This document shows, in pieces, positions 27,211-35,249 of a stretch of DNA of 64,000 bases. How positions within the stretch are numbered: position 1 is the stretch's first letter; the number at the start of each line of letters is the position of its first letter. A program made the translations under genes and the position numbers. The notes beneath the pieces are model-generated. The model saw nothing but the letters and a program-made list of their open reading frames with translations, was not told the DNA's origin and did no database searches. This DNA is from Spirochaetaceae bacterium (GTDB taxonomy: Bacteria > Spirochaetota > Spirochaetia > DSM-27196 > SKKC01). The stretch covers positions 1 to 64,000 of the forward strand of contig RECN01000100.1 in assembly GCA_007694005.1 (NCBI GenBank). Reading direction: 5' to 3'.

Positions 27211-28047
27211 TTACAGGTGCACGAAACCGAAGTCGACGTTGTCAGGCTCAGCGAAGGTCCGCTCGCCTTTGTTGAGCTTGCGTATCGCCAGCATGTCCTC
27301 ATCGGTCAGCTCGAAATCGAAGACCTGGAAATTCTCTTCGATTCGTGACGGAGTGACCGATTTCGGCAGCGGCACAACACCTCGCTGCAACAGCCATCTG
27401 AGAACGACCTGCGTGGGGGTTTTCCCGTGAGCGCCCCCGATCTCTTTGAGCGTCCTGTTATCAAGCACGTCCTTAATGCGGTCACTCTTGAACGGCGCGT
27501 AGGCCTGAAGCACCATTCCCCTGCTGTCGAGATACTCCTGAAGTCGCGTATTCTGCAGACTGATGTGGCACTCCATCTGATTCACCGCCGGCTGTATCCG
27601 GGCGTTTTTAGTGAGCGCATCTATGTGATGGATGTTGAAGTTTGACACGCCTATGCTGCGGATTTTACCCGCGTCCACAGCAGCTTCCATGGCCGACCAC
27701 ACCGCAGCGTTGCGTTCGTAGCTGCCCGGCCAGTGTATCAGCACCAGGTCGAGGTAATCGGTCTTAAGCCTCACGAGGCATTCATCAATCTGACCTGCAG
27801 CATCCTCTGTCGTGTGCATGGTGTTCCACAGTTTCGTGGTCAGAAAGACCTCGTCCCGTGCGACCGATGAATCGGCGACGCCGCGCCCGACCTCTTCTTC
27901 GTTTCCGTAGATGACCGCAGTGTCGACGTGTCGATAGCCGACTTCAAGCGCCTTGAGAACCGCCTTATAGACCTCGTCCTGCTTGGCGCGCCAGGTCCCC
28001 AGACCGAGCGCAGGTATCTTTTCGTTGTTGTTCAAGCTGATGTTCAC
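27211..28047 (-). CDS. Aldo/keto reductase
   Basis: 278-residue NADPH-dependent TIM-barrel reductase of the AKR3/5 (2,5-diketogluconate reductase-like) group. Catalytic tetrad visible: Asp and Tyr in HVDTAVIYGNEEEVG, Lys in FLTTKLWN, His in LVLIHWPG. Cofactor loop PLPKSVTPSRIEENFQVFDF near the C-terminus. GTG at 28047 is taken as start because GGAGG lies five bases before; the ATG at 28071 lacks a site. It follows the tro operon by about 60 bp and may be read through from it. Substrate unknown. Confidence 0.92.
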   Translation of the reverse strand: MNISLNNNEKIPALGLGTWRAKQDEVYKAVLKALEVGYRHVDTAVIYGNEEEVGRGVADSSVARDEVFLTTKLWNTMHTTEDAAGQIDECLVRLKTDYLDLVLIHWPGSYERNAAVWSAMEAAVDAGKIRSIGVSNFNIHHIDALTKNARIQPAVNQMECHISLQNTRLQEYLDSRGMVLQAYAPFKSDRIKDVLDNRTLKEIGGAHGKTPTQVVLRWLLQRGVVPLPKSVTPSRIEENFQVFDFELTDEDMLAIRKLNKGERTFAEPDNVDFGFVHL

Positions 28048-28108
28048 AATATCCTCCGAGGGTCGAAACATAGTGAAGCCGGGACGGATTGTAAAGCCGG
28101 AGGTGTTT

Positions 28109-28795
28109 CTACTTTGTCCCGGTCGGCTCGACCATGATCCTGCTACTGTTTCCCATGCTGATGGTGAACGGTGTGATCGGACCTCTGCTGCGGGCGTCGT
28201 GCCGCACGGTCATGGTTCCGGCGGTCTCGTTCTTGTCGATCACGACAAAGGCCTCCCCGGGGGTCAGGTGCTGCTCCTTCATAAGCAGCAGGAAGGCCGG
28301 ATCGTCGTTTCTCAGGCGGGCGACCCGTATGGTGTCTCCGGTTTCGCAGTGATCAAGCGGCACTGAATCCCGTCGCGCAATATGGCCTTCCGCCGAGGGT
28401 ATGGGGTCACCGTGGGGATCCGCAGGAGGAAATCCGAGGTACGCATCAATTCGTTCGATGAATTTATCTGACACCGCGTGTTCAAGCTTTTCGGCGTCCT
28501 CGTGAACCTCGCTCAGGTCGTAGCCGAGCACGTTCTCAAGAAAGGTCTCTATGAGTCTGTGGCGACGAACCATTAAAAGCGCGAGTTCGCGGCCGCCGGC
28601 GGTGAGTCTGACTCCTTTTCGCGGCTCGTACCGTATGAGTTTCCGCTCGGCGAGATGTTTCACCATAGCCGTCGCGGTTCCAGGCGTAACACCCATCGCT
28701 TCGGACAGCTGTTTCATCTGGACAATGTCCTGAGCACAGCGCTCTTCCTGCTGGTAAATCGTCTTTATGTATTGCTCTACGGTGCTGGTGGGCAC
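28109..28795 (-). CDS. troR: DtxR/MntR-family metal-dependent repressor TroR
   Basis: 228 residues. Winged-helix DNA-binding domain (about 1-65, LSEAMGVTPGTATAMVKHL), dimerisation and metal-binding domain (about 66-140, VHEDAEKLEH and FPPADPHGDPIP), and a C-terminal SH3/FeoA-like domain (about 150-228). It should sense Mn2+, Zn2+ or Fe2+ and repress the operon. GTG start with GAGGAGG upstream, three bases after the stop of troD. Last gene of troABCDR, the same order as in Treponema. The 16-bp palindrome before troA is its likely operator. Confidence 0.92.
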   Translation of the reverse strand: MPTSTVEQYIKTIYQQEERCAQDIVQMKQLSEAMGVTPGTATAMVKHLAERKLIRYEPRKGVRLTAGGRELALLMVRRHRLIETFLENVLGYDLSEVHEDAEKLEHAVSDKFIERIDAYLGFPPADPHGDPIPSAEGHIARRDSVPLDHCETGDTIRVARLRNDDPAFLLLMKEQHLTPGEAFVVIDKNETAGTMTVRHDARSRGPITPFTISMGNSSRIMVEPTGTK

Positions 28796-28798
28796 AAC

Positions 28799-30121
28799 TC
28801 AATCCTCCTCGGGTATCGGCCGGCCCTGCGGGTCGGTACGCTTGCCTGCGAAGCGTTCGGACAAGTCTTCTCTGAGATCACTGTTGGTATAATGCTCAAG
28901 AACATCGGCTGCGGGGTGAAGTTCACTCATATCGACGTTACCATCGTCAAAGAAGAACTGCTCCCAGAGCCTGTGCGAGCGCAGGATCTCCCTGCCCTGC
29001 TCGGATCCGCGCCGGGTGGTATGATACCGGCCACCCCGAAACACGATTGAACCCTTCACACGCAGCAAGGCGAGGATCGCGGCGAGTTTTAACCGGTGTC
29101 CTGCGAAAGGCGACCGGTGCACACCCCGGAACTCTGCAGCCGAAAGACTACCGTCGCGGCTCTCCGTGTTCTCGGCAGCGCGGGCGAGCAGGCCAAGGGC
29201 GTCCTGCGATCCTATGGAGAGACGCAGACGAAGCGCATCGGTGGCTCGTGCAACAACACCCTGCTCCGGTGCAAACAGCAGCGCACCGAAGAACAGTATC
29301 CCAAGGACTGTCGCCATGGAACCCGCAGTACTGGTGTCGACATACCCGAACAGGGGGGGTACGGTGATCGCCGCGATGTGGCCAAGGATGGCTGCAAGGA
29401 TGGAGACAGCGACGCTGACTATCAGAAAGGGCAAAAGGCGTCTGGTAAGCAGCCAGGCGGTCGCACCCGGTACGATGAGCATGGCAATCACAAGAATACT
29501 GCCGACAACTTCGAATGCGGCAACCGTTGTCATGGCGACCAGCACCATCAAAAGGTAATGAATCACCGTCGCGTTGATTCCGAGGGTCGTAGCCAGCTCG
29601 GGATCGAAGGTTGCCAGACGCAGCTCCTTGAACAAGAGCGTGACCACCGAAAGATTAATCAGAAGCACAATGGCAAGCAGAACTACACCGCGCGGAATAT
29701 CGAACCCGAACACGGAGACGACGTGCAGGGGTACGAGTTCGACCGCGCCAAACAGCACGTGCTCCGGATGTATGTCGACATGGCGCGCTGCCTGCTCGAT
29801 CAGAATGAGCCCGATCGCGAACAGAACGGTAAACACCACGCCCATGGATGCACCTTCTTCAAGACGGGAATAGTAATGAATCACATGCACGAGAACAGCG
29901 GTCAGAACACCGACGACTGCTGCCCCAACGAGCATGGCAGGGCCCGAACGCGAGCCGGTAATAATAAAGGCGACGGCGATTCCAGGCAGCACCGCGTGGC
30001 TTATCGCGTCACCCATCATGCTGACTTTCTTAAGTACCAGAAATGAACCAACCAGAGCACAGGTTGCTCCGGCAAGGACTGCGGCGACGACAATCCAGGT
30101 ATCAAGTGCGGTCCACATCAT
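28799..30121 (-). CDS. troD: Metal ABC transporter permease TroD with DtxR-like tail
   Basis: 440 residues. ABC-3 family permease (about 1-285, eight to nine membrane segments, GDAISHAVLPGIAVAFI) fused to a soluble domain of about 140 residues. The tail reads like a DtxR regulator lacking part of its first helix-turn-helix: ILRSHRLWEQFFFD, HPAADVLEHY and TDPQGRPIPEED parallel RHRLIETFLEN, HEDAEKLEH and DPHGDPIP in TroR. It may sense cytoplasmic metal and gate the channel. Overlaps troC by ATGA. Confidence 0.92.
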   Translation of the reverse strand: MMWTALDTWIVVAAVLAGATCALVGSFLVLKKVSMMGDAISHAVLPGIAVAFIITGSRSGPAMLVGAAVVGVLTAVLVHVIHYYSRLEEGASMGVVFTVLFAIGLILIEQAARHVDIHPEHVLFGAVELVPLHVVSVFGFDIPRGVVLLAIVLLINLSVVTLLFKELRLATFDPELATTLGINATVIHYLLMVLVAMTTVAAFEVVGSILVIAMLIVPGATAWLLTRRLLPFLIVSVAVSILAAILGHIAAITVPPLFGYVDTSTAGSMATVLGILFFGALLFAPEQGVVARATDALRLRLSIGSQDALGLLARAAENTESRDGSLSAAEFRGVHRSPFAGHRLKLAAILALLRVKGSIVFRGGRYHTTRRGSEQGREILRSHRLWEQFFFDDGNVDMSELHPAADVLEHYTNSDLREDLSERFAGKRTDPQGRPIPEED

Positions 30122-31449
30122 ACGCGTTTTCCCCTTGATCCGATCACATGGACACTGTCCGGGACCACTTTCCCGAACCGGGGCACTGCCTTCTCAAGCT
30201 CCGCTACAAGCGCGTCGCCAAGTACGTGTTCAATGAAGTCGGCTCCCTGGTCGACGTGTGCCGTGGCAGTGTCGGCGTGTTCAAGCAGATACACTTCCCA
30301 CAATCGGTGATTTCTGGTTACGCGTGCGGCCTGTACCCGACCCGACTCCGTAAACAGCCACTGTCCCTCGGGCGATCGATATATGGCCTGATCGCGACGA
30401 AGCAATCGAACCGCGTGTTTCAGTTCTCGAACGCTCCACCCGCGCGTATGCAACAGGTAGGTCCATTGTGTATCAGCATTGTGAACCTCTCCGGTTTCCT
30501 CACACTCGTACAGGGCACGAAGGAGATTCTGCTTCAGAGTCGTTCGCGCAAGTCTTCGGTGTGCAAAGAGCTCATGAACAACGCCTCGGACCGGTCCGAA
30601 GAGCATACTCAGCACGAACAGCGCGCCGTGCGAAACGACAATTGCGGCACCTGCCGGCATTCGCGGGATGCTCGCACTCAGAGCAGTACCGACGTAGGCC
30701 CCCGTCGCACCGATGAGCGCCGACAAGAGAACGAGAAGGCCCAGACGGTCGGTCCAGAAACGTGCGGTCGCCGGAGGCAGCACCAGAATAGCAATAACAA
30801 GAATGATACCGACCGCCTGCAGCCCTATAACGGTAACCGACACGACGAGCGTCATGAGCAGTGCGTCGAGTCGCTGCACGGGCCAGCCGTCACCAGTGGC
30901 GAATCCCGGGTCAAAGGTAAAAAGCCGGAACTCCTTGAAAAGCACGACCGTAAGGACTACCACCACGAGTGCCGCCGTTCCGATAAGAAGAGCATCCGAG
31001 CGTATCATCGACGCGGTGCGACCGTAGATAAACGAGTTCAGTCCGGCAGCAGGCGCTCCGCGCATGCGCTGAATGATCCCGAGCAGTACGATGCCAAAAC
31101 CGAAAAAAACGCTCAGTACGATACCGAGCGCGGCATCCTGCGACAGTCGGGTGAAACGCGAAATAATAAGCACACAGCCCATACCGAGAAGCCCTGACAC
31201 CAGAGCACCGAGAAGCAGCAGCGGGAGACTTCGCGGGTTGCCGCCGAACGCCATGATAAGCATGAACGCGGCAGCGACACCCGGCAAGGCCGCGTGACTG
31301 ACCGCATCGGCGAGCAGAGCTCTCCGACGCAGAAGGAGAAACACTCCGACAACACCGCCGGCAACTCCGAGCATGACGGTACCGAACATGACAATACGAG
31401 TATTGTAATCGGCAAGGGTCAGGACCCGCAGGAGTCGATCCGCCATCAT
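30118..31449 (-). CDS. troC: Metal ABC transporter permease TroC with DtxR-like tail
   Basis: 443 residues, the first permease of the pair. Membrane domain about 1-290 (ADAVSHAALPGVAAAFML is the family signature), then a soluble winged-helix-like tail: LLRRDQAIYRSPEGQWLFTES resembles a DNA-binding wing, and ARVTRNHRLWEVYLLEH with GADFIEHVL resembles the DtxR dimerisation helices. A C-terminal extension of this kind is known for one permease in some Mn transporters; here both have it. ATGA overlap with troB before it and troD after it. Confidence 0.92.
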   Translation of the reverse strand: MMADRLLRVLTLADYNTRIVMFGTVMLGVAGGVVGVFLLLRRRALLADAVSHAALPGVAAAFMLIMAFGGNPRSLPLLLLGALVSGLLGMGCVLIISRFTRLSQDAALGIVLSVFFGFGIVLLGIIQRMRGAPAAGLNSFIYGRTASMIRSDALLIGTAALVVVVLTVVLFKEFRLFTFDPGFATGDGWPVQRLDALLMTLVVSVTVIGLQAVGIILVIAILVLPPATARFWTDRLGLLVLLSALIGATGAYVGTALSASIPRMPAGAAIVVSHGALFVLSMLFGPVRGVVHELFAHRRLARTTLKQNLLRALYECEETGEVHNADTQWTYLLHTRGWSVRELKHAVRLLRRDQAIYRSPEGQWLFTESGRVQAARVTRNHRLWEVYLLEHADTATAHVDQGADFIEHVLGDALVAELEKAVPRFGKVVPDSVHVIGSRGKRV

Positions 31450-32276
31450 CCCGGTGTCCTCCCCATTGCATCGACCGCTCGATCGAGCAGAGTCAGTCGC
31501 CCGCCGTAGGTGCGCTTGAGGTTCTCGCTGTTGAACACTTCCGCAACAGGCCCTGCCGCGACGATCCTCATGTTCAGCATGATCAGGTAATCAAAGTACT
31601 CGCGGACCGTCTCAAGATCGTGGTGCACGACAAATACCGTTTTTCCTGCGGCTCTGAGACGCTGCAGGATCCCTATTATCGCTTTTTCGGTCGATGCATC
31701 GACGCCGGCAAAAGGCTCATCCATGAAGTAGACGTCGGCGTCCTGCACAAGCGCGCGCGCGAGGAAGATGCGCTGCTGCTGCCCACCGGAAAGCCTGCTG
31801 ATCTGCCGGTGTGCGAGGTCTGCCATGCCAACGTCGGCGAGCGCCGTAAGAGCCTGATTCCGGTACGCAGAGCTGACGGGCCGAAACCAGCCGATCTTCC
31901 GATAGAGGCCCATGGCAACAAGCTCAAGCGCGGTGATTGGATACTCCCAGTCGACACTCTCACGTTGCGGGACGTAGCCGACGAGACGCCGCTGGCGCCG
32001 GTACGACTTTCCAAAGATCTCTACGGAACCCGACGCGTGAGGCACAAGATCGAGAATCGCCTTGATGAGCGTACTTTTACCCGCACCGTTCGGCCCGACG
32101 ATACCGGCGACGACCGAAGGCGGGACATCGAGGTCCACGTCCCACAGCACCGGCTTCCGGTAGTAGGCCACGGTGAGGTCGCGCACGTGGAGGGCGACGC
32201 TTTCCGGCGAAACCGACATCCCGGAGGAGGCCGATTCGTGCGTTGTGTTCTGCATACTCGAAATCGCGTTTTTCAT
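31446..32276 (-). CDS. troB: Metal ABC transporter ATP-binding protein TroB
   Basis: 276 residues. Complete ABC ATPase: Walker A GPNGAGKST, Q-loop YVPQRESVDW, signature LSGGQQQR, Walker B DVYFMDEPFAGVD and H-loop VVHHDLET. The first 30 residues are Ser/Thr-rich and not part of the domain; the true start could be the second or third ATG, but neither has a better ribosome site. It powers TroCD for import of Mn2+ or Zn2+. 21 bp behind troA. Confidence 0.94.
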   Translation of the reverse strand: MKNAISSMQNTTHESASSGMSVSPESVALHVRDLTVAYYRKPVLWDVDLDVPPSVVAGIVGPNGAGKSTLIKAILDLVPHASGSVEIFGKSYRRQRRLVGYVPQRESVDWEYPITALELVAMGLYRKIGWFRPVSSAYRNQALTALADVGMADLAHRQISRLSGGQQQRIFLARALVQDADVYFMDEPFAGVDASTEKAIIGILQRLRAAGKTVFVVHHDLETVREYFDYLIMLNMRIVAAGPVAEVFNSENLKRTYGGRLTLLDRAVDAMGRTPG

Positions 32277-32297
32277 TAATCGAACCCTATAGCCAGA

Positions 32298-33278
32298 CTA
32301 TGGTGACAGTCTACCGCGAAACCCGCGCGGCGGCGGTGAGCCGCCGAGCGTTCTCGCAATGGTCGTCACGTTGTGGTCTATCATCCCAATGTAGGTGCCT
32401 TCCCAGCTCCCTGCAGGCCCCATGGCGTCAGAAAACAGCTCTCCTCCGATCACGACCTCGTGGCCCTGTGCCGCTGCGCCTTCTATGACGGCCATGAGCG
32501 CGCGGTCTGCAACGGTGGTCTCGGCAAAAACCGCCGTGATCCGGTTCTGTACTATGAAGTTCACGAGACTGTTTATGTCTTCAAGCCCTGCTTCGGACTC
32601 GGTGCTGATCCCCTGCACGCCTATAACCTCGAGGCCGTAAGCCCGACCGAGATACTGAAATGCGTCGTGCGCGGTTACGAGATAGCGGCGTTCGGAGGGA
32701 ATACTCGCTATGACTTCTCTTGCATACTCGTCGAGCTCTGCAAGCTCACGCAGATACAGGTCCGCATTGCTCCGGTAGTCATCGGCTCCAGGTGGATCAT
32801 GCTCGCTCATGGCAGCAACGACGTTCTCGACCGCCCGCATCCAGAGGGACACATCCATCCACAGATGTGGGTCAAAGTAATCTTCGTCCTCTTCATCTTC
32901 AAGCAGTGTCGTTTCGTCAAAGAGCTCTGTCACCGCGTATACCGGGCGGCCGCGTGCAAGCTGCACGAGTGTGTCCGCCATCTGACCTTCGAGATTCAGT
33001 CCGTTATAGAAGATGATGTCGGCTCGCTGCATGCGGGCGATGTCTGACCGCGTCGGGCGAAAGAGGTGCGGGTCAATCTCGTCGTCCATGAGGACAAAGA
33101 CAGACCCCCGTTCACCGACCACGTTCGAGACGATGTCTCCAATCATTCCGGTCGTCGCGACGATGTCGACAGGTCCGTCTGTTCTGTCGGCTGCAGGACC
33201 TTCGCTTCTCCCGCCGGCGAACATCGGTGACATGAAAACAAGACACATGATGCCTGCGGCAAGTACTTTCTTCATCAT
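32298..33278 (-). CDS. troA: Zn/Mn-binding periplasmic protein TroA
   Basis: 326-residue cluster A-I metal-binding protein. Signal peptide about 1-21 (MSPMFA), mature start GGRSEG, no lipobox. Metal ligands in the usual order: His of DEIDPHLFRPT (about 71), His of YFDPHLWMD, His of VTAHDAFQYLG and Asp of ELFSDAMG. An acidic loop EDEEDEDYF precedes the second ligand; Zn-type proteins carry a His-rich loop there, so Mn2+ or mixed specificity is likelier. AGGAG six bases before the first ATG. Confidence 0.93.
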   Translation of the reverse strand: MMKKVLAAGIMCLVFMSPMFAGGRSEGPAADRTDGPVDIVATTGMIGDIVSNVVGERGSVFVLMDDEIDPHLFRPTRSDIARMQRADIIFYNGLNLEGQMADTLVQLARGRPVYAVTELFDETTLLEDEEDEDYFDPHLWMDVSLWMRAVENVVAAMSEHDPPGADDYRSNADLYLRELAELDEYAREVIASIPSERRYLVTAHDAFQYLGRAYGLEVIGVQGISTESEAGLEDINSLVNFIVQNRITAVFAETTVADRALMAVIEGAAAQGHEVVIGGELFSDAMGPAGSWEGTYIGMIDHNVTTIARTLGGSPPPRGFRGRLSP

Positions 33279-33312
33279 ACAAAACTCCTCAATGTAGCTT
33301 TAGAACTGTACT

Positions 33313-33328
33313 TTTTGATTAATCAAAA
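33313..33328. promoter_or_regulatory. Candidate TroR operator (16-bp perfect palindrome)
   Basis: TTTTGATTAATCAAAA, perfectly symmetric, 35 bp upstream of troA. It overlaps a leftward -10 candidate TATTTT (33325-33330) that has TTGACT (33349-33354) 18 bases away, so binding would block the promoter. Position and symmetry fit the repressor encoded at the end of the operon; no binding evidence. Confidence 0.6.
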
Positions 33329-33373
33329 TAAAACCGATGTCGCGTCAAAGTCAAGACCTGATTCGCTTCGGAT

Positions 33374-33402
33374 TTGAGCATTGCCAGGGTTTCTGTTAGA
33401 GT
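33374..33402 (+). promoter_or_regulatory. Promoter of methyltransferase gene (leaderless)
   Basis: TTGAGC at 33374-33379, 17 bases, TAGAGT at 33397-33402, then seven bases to the GTG at 33410. No ribosome site is present. Confidence 0.5.
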
Positions 33403-33409
33403 AACAGAC

Positions 33410-34267
33410 GTGACACCATCAACCGACCGCTCGACGGCAGGGCTTATTCGCGCAGCGCTTTCGCTCGGTGACTATCACCGCATCATGAACGACCTGTACG
33501 AAGAGGTTTTCGGCGAGCATCAGATGGTCCATTTTCCGTACTATCGCCGCGCCGACGAAACACTCCTCGAGGGTCAGGCAAATCTCACGAATGTGTGCCT
33601 CGACTACCTCGGCGACCTGAGCGGTTCAGACGTACTTGAGGTAGGCTGTGGAAACGGGGTTCAGTCCATGTTCGTCGCAAGCACACGCGGCCCCCGCTCG
33701 GTCACCGGTCTCGATCTGAATCCCGCGAACGTAGCGCTCGCGGACCGGATCGCAACGCGAAAATCACTGTTTAATACAGCCTTTCTCGCTTCAGACGCCC
33801 AGGACATGAAAGAGCTTGCCGACGAGTCCTTCGACGCGGTACTGAACGTCGAAAGTGCGTTTCATTACCCCGACAAGCCGGCATTTCTTCGTGAAGTTGC
33901 CCGGGTTCTGAAACCCGGCGGGCGTTTCGTCATGGCCGACATACTCATGAAACCGAACCGCCGAGGGCGTCTGCTTCGCATGTGGGAGCGTCGACTGTCG
34001 CAGAACTACTGGTTTCCCGACTCGTACAGGAACGCCTTTGCCCGGACCGCGTTAAGGATCGAACACGAGGCTGACATCACAGCTGCGGTGGTGAAAGGCT
34101 TCAAAAACCGCGGAGGATGGTTCCGCGACCACCCGATACAGGGTCCGGTCCGGCGTACACTCATTATGACCTTTATGCGCGCCCAGGTTGCACGCCACCT
34201 GTACTACCTGAAAAACGTATGCACATACCACGTGTTTTCGGCGGTAAAGACGACTGAAACCAGATGA
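33410..34267 (+). CDS. Class I SAM-dependent methyltransferase
   Basis: 285 residues. SAM site VLEVGCGNGVQSMF (about 78-91), acidic GLDLNPANV, and VLKPGGRFVMADIL typical of sugar or small-molecule O-methyltransferases of the macrolide and phosphoethanolamine type. GTG at 33410 is chosen because a promoter ends seven bases before it; an upstream TTG/ATG-type start would precede the transcription start. The stop overlaps the GH43-like gene (ATGA), so they form a two-gene unit. Substrate unknown. Confidence 0.8.
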   Translation: MTPSTDRSTAGLIRAALSLGDYHRIMNDLYEEVFGEHQMVHFPYYRRADETLLEGQANLTNVCLDYLGDLSGSDVLEVGCGNGVQSMFVASTRGPRSVTGLDLNPANVALADRIATRKSLFNTAFLASDAQDMKELADESFDAVLNVESAFHYPDKPAFLREVARVLKPGGRFVMADILMKPNRRGRLLRMWERRLSQNYWFPDSYRNAFARTALRIEHEADITAAVVKGFKNRGGWFRDHPIQGPVRRTLIMTFMRAQVARHLYYLKNVCTYHVFSAVKTTETR

Positions 34268-35115
34268 CTGAACCGAAGCTAAGTAACCCGCTCATTTCCG
34301 GGCCCGGCATGGCTGATCCGCATGTTCTCGTTTACGATGACACGTGCTGGCTTTTCACTGGCTACGACATAGGTCACGGCATCCCCGATTGGGTCATGCC
34401 GGAATGGCGAATTTACCGCTCCGACGATCTGAGGCACTGGGAGCTATCGGGCAGCATTGATCCGGCAGCGTGTTTTATGGGAGCGGGAAATACCGGGTGC
34501 TGGGGAGGCGATATCGTTGAACGAAACGGTCGCTTCTACTGGTACTTCTCGAATCGAAATCGTTCGATCGGAGTCATGGTATCGGATCGTCCTGAAGGAC
34601 CGTACCGCGATGCTCTGGACAGTCCACTCGCCGATTCCTTCGATCCGACCGTGTTTATCGATAGCGACGACACGCCCTATCTTATCTGGGGAATGCACGA
34701 CTATAAAATCGCCCGGCTGAAGCCGTCCATGACAGCTTTCGACGAACCTCCTCGTACCATCGAGCTCAACAGAAAGGGCATCTTTCCAGGCATGGACAAG
34801 AACTCTCTCCATCTGTTTAACGGTCGCTACTACCTGAGCTGTTCGGGTTACTATGCCATTTCCGATTCGGTTTACGGACCCTACGAGTACGCAGGAACCG
34901 TCGGGACGGGCTGGCAACTTGACTCACCGTACGCCCACGGAGATTTCTTCGAGTTTCGCGGACAGTGGTACCACGTATGGTGTCGATACCGAAATCGTCA
35001 GATCGACCGCGTCCGGGACTGTCTGATCGCACCGCTACGCTATAACCCGGACGGAACAATGGAAGATGATCTGAGCCACCTTCCCGATACCCCCGAAGCG
35101 CACGGCCTGCTCTAG
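34264..35115 (+). CDS. GH43-like five-bladed beta-propeller glycosidase
   Basis: 283 residues, cytoplasmic (no signal peptide). Catalytic base Asp in GMADPHVLVYDD and pKa-modulating Asp in DSFDPTVFIDSDDTPYLIWG match GH43. The general acid is normally the Glu of an EGP or EGS motif before NGxYYL. Here that stretch reads GMDKNSLHLFNGRYYL, with no Glu, so activity is uncertain or of another subgroup. Coupled to the methyltransferase. It might release arabinose or xylose; it is not obviously linked to the sulfoquinovose genes that follow. Confidence 0.75.
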   Translation: MTEPKLSNPLISGPGMADPHVLVYDDTCWLFTGYDIGHGIPDWVMPEWRIYRSDDLRHWELSGSIDPAACFMGAGNTGCWGGDIVERNGRFYWYFSNRNRSIGVMVSDRPEGPYRDALDSPLADSFDPTVFIDSDDTPYLIWGMHDYKIARLKPSMTAFDEPPRTIELNRKGIFPGMDKNSLHLFNGRYYLSCSGYYAISDSVYGPYEYAGTVGTGWQLDSPYAHGDFFEFRGQWYHVWCRYRNRQIDRVRDCLIAPLRYNPDGTMEDDLSHLPDTPEAHGLL

Positions 35116-35190
35116 CGTCGAAACCCCCGCTGTCATGCCCAGGAATCTTGTGCCCGACACGGGAACAGGCTTCAGCTTCTATATTTCGCG

Positions 35191-35219
35191 TTGACAGCCA
35201 AAAAAAACCATGTTCTACT
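35191..35219 (+). promoter_or_regulatory. Sigma70 promoter of sugar ABC operon
   Basis: Perfect TTGACA at 35191-35196, 17-base spacer, TCTACT at 35214-35219. The last T is also the first base of the 17-bp operator that follows, so repressor binding would cover the start site. Confidence 0.75.
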
Positions 35220-35235
35220 TACTTTTAGAAAGTAA
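35219..35235. promoter_or_regulatory. ROK operator A (17-bp inverted repeat)
   Basis: TTACTTT-tag-AAAGTAA, perfect 7-bp arms. Same length, half-sites and position relative to the -10 box as the site in front of the transketolase operon (47265-47281). It links this importer to the sulfoquinovose regulon. Confidence 0.7.
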
Positions 35236-35249
35236 ATTAGGAGGATGGT

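Noticed and set aside
29096-31197. Two long plus-strand open frames across troD and troC
   Set aside because: Translations are Asp/Arg/His-rich and patternless, as expected from the reverse of hydrophobic membrane segments; the tro permeases explain the region fully.
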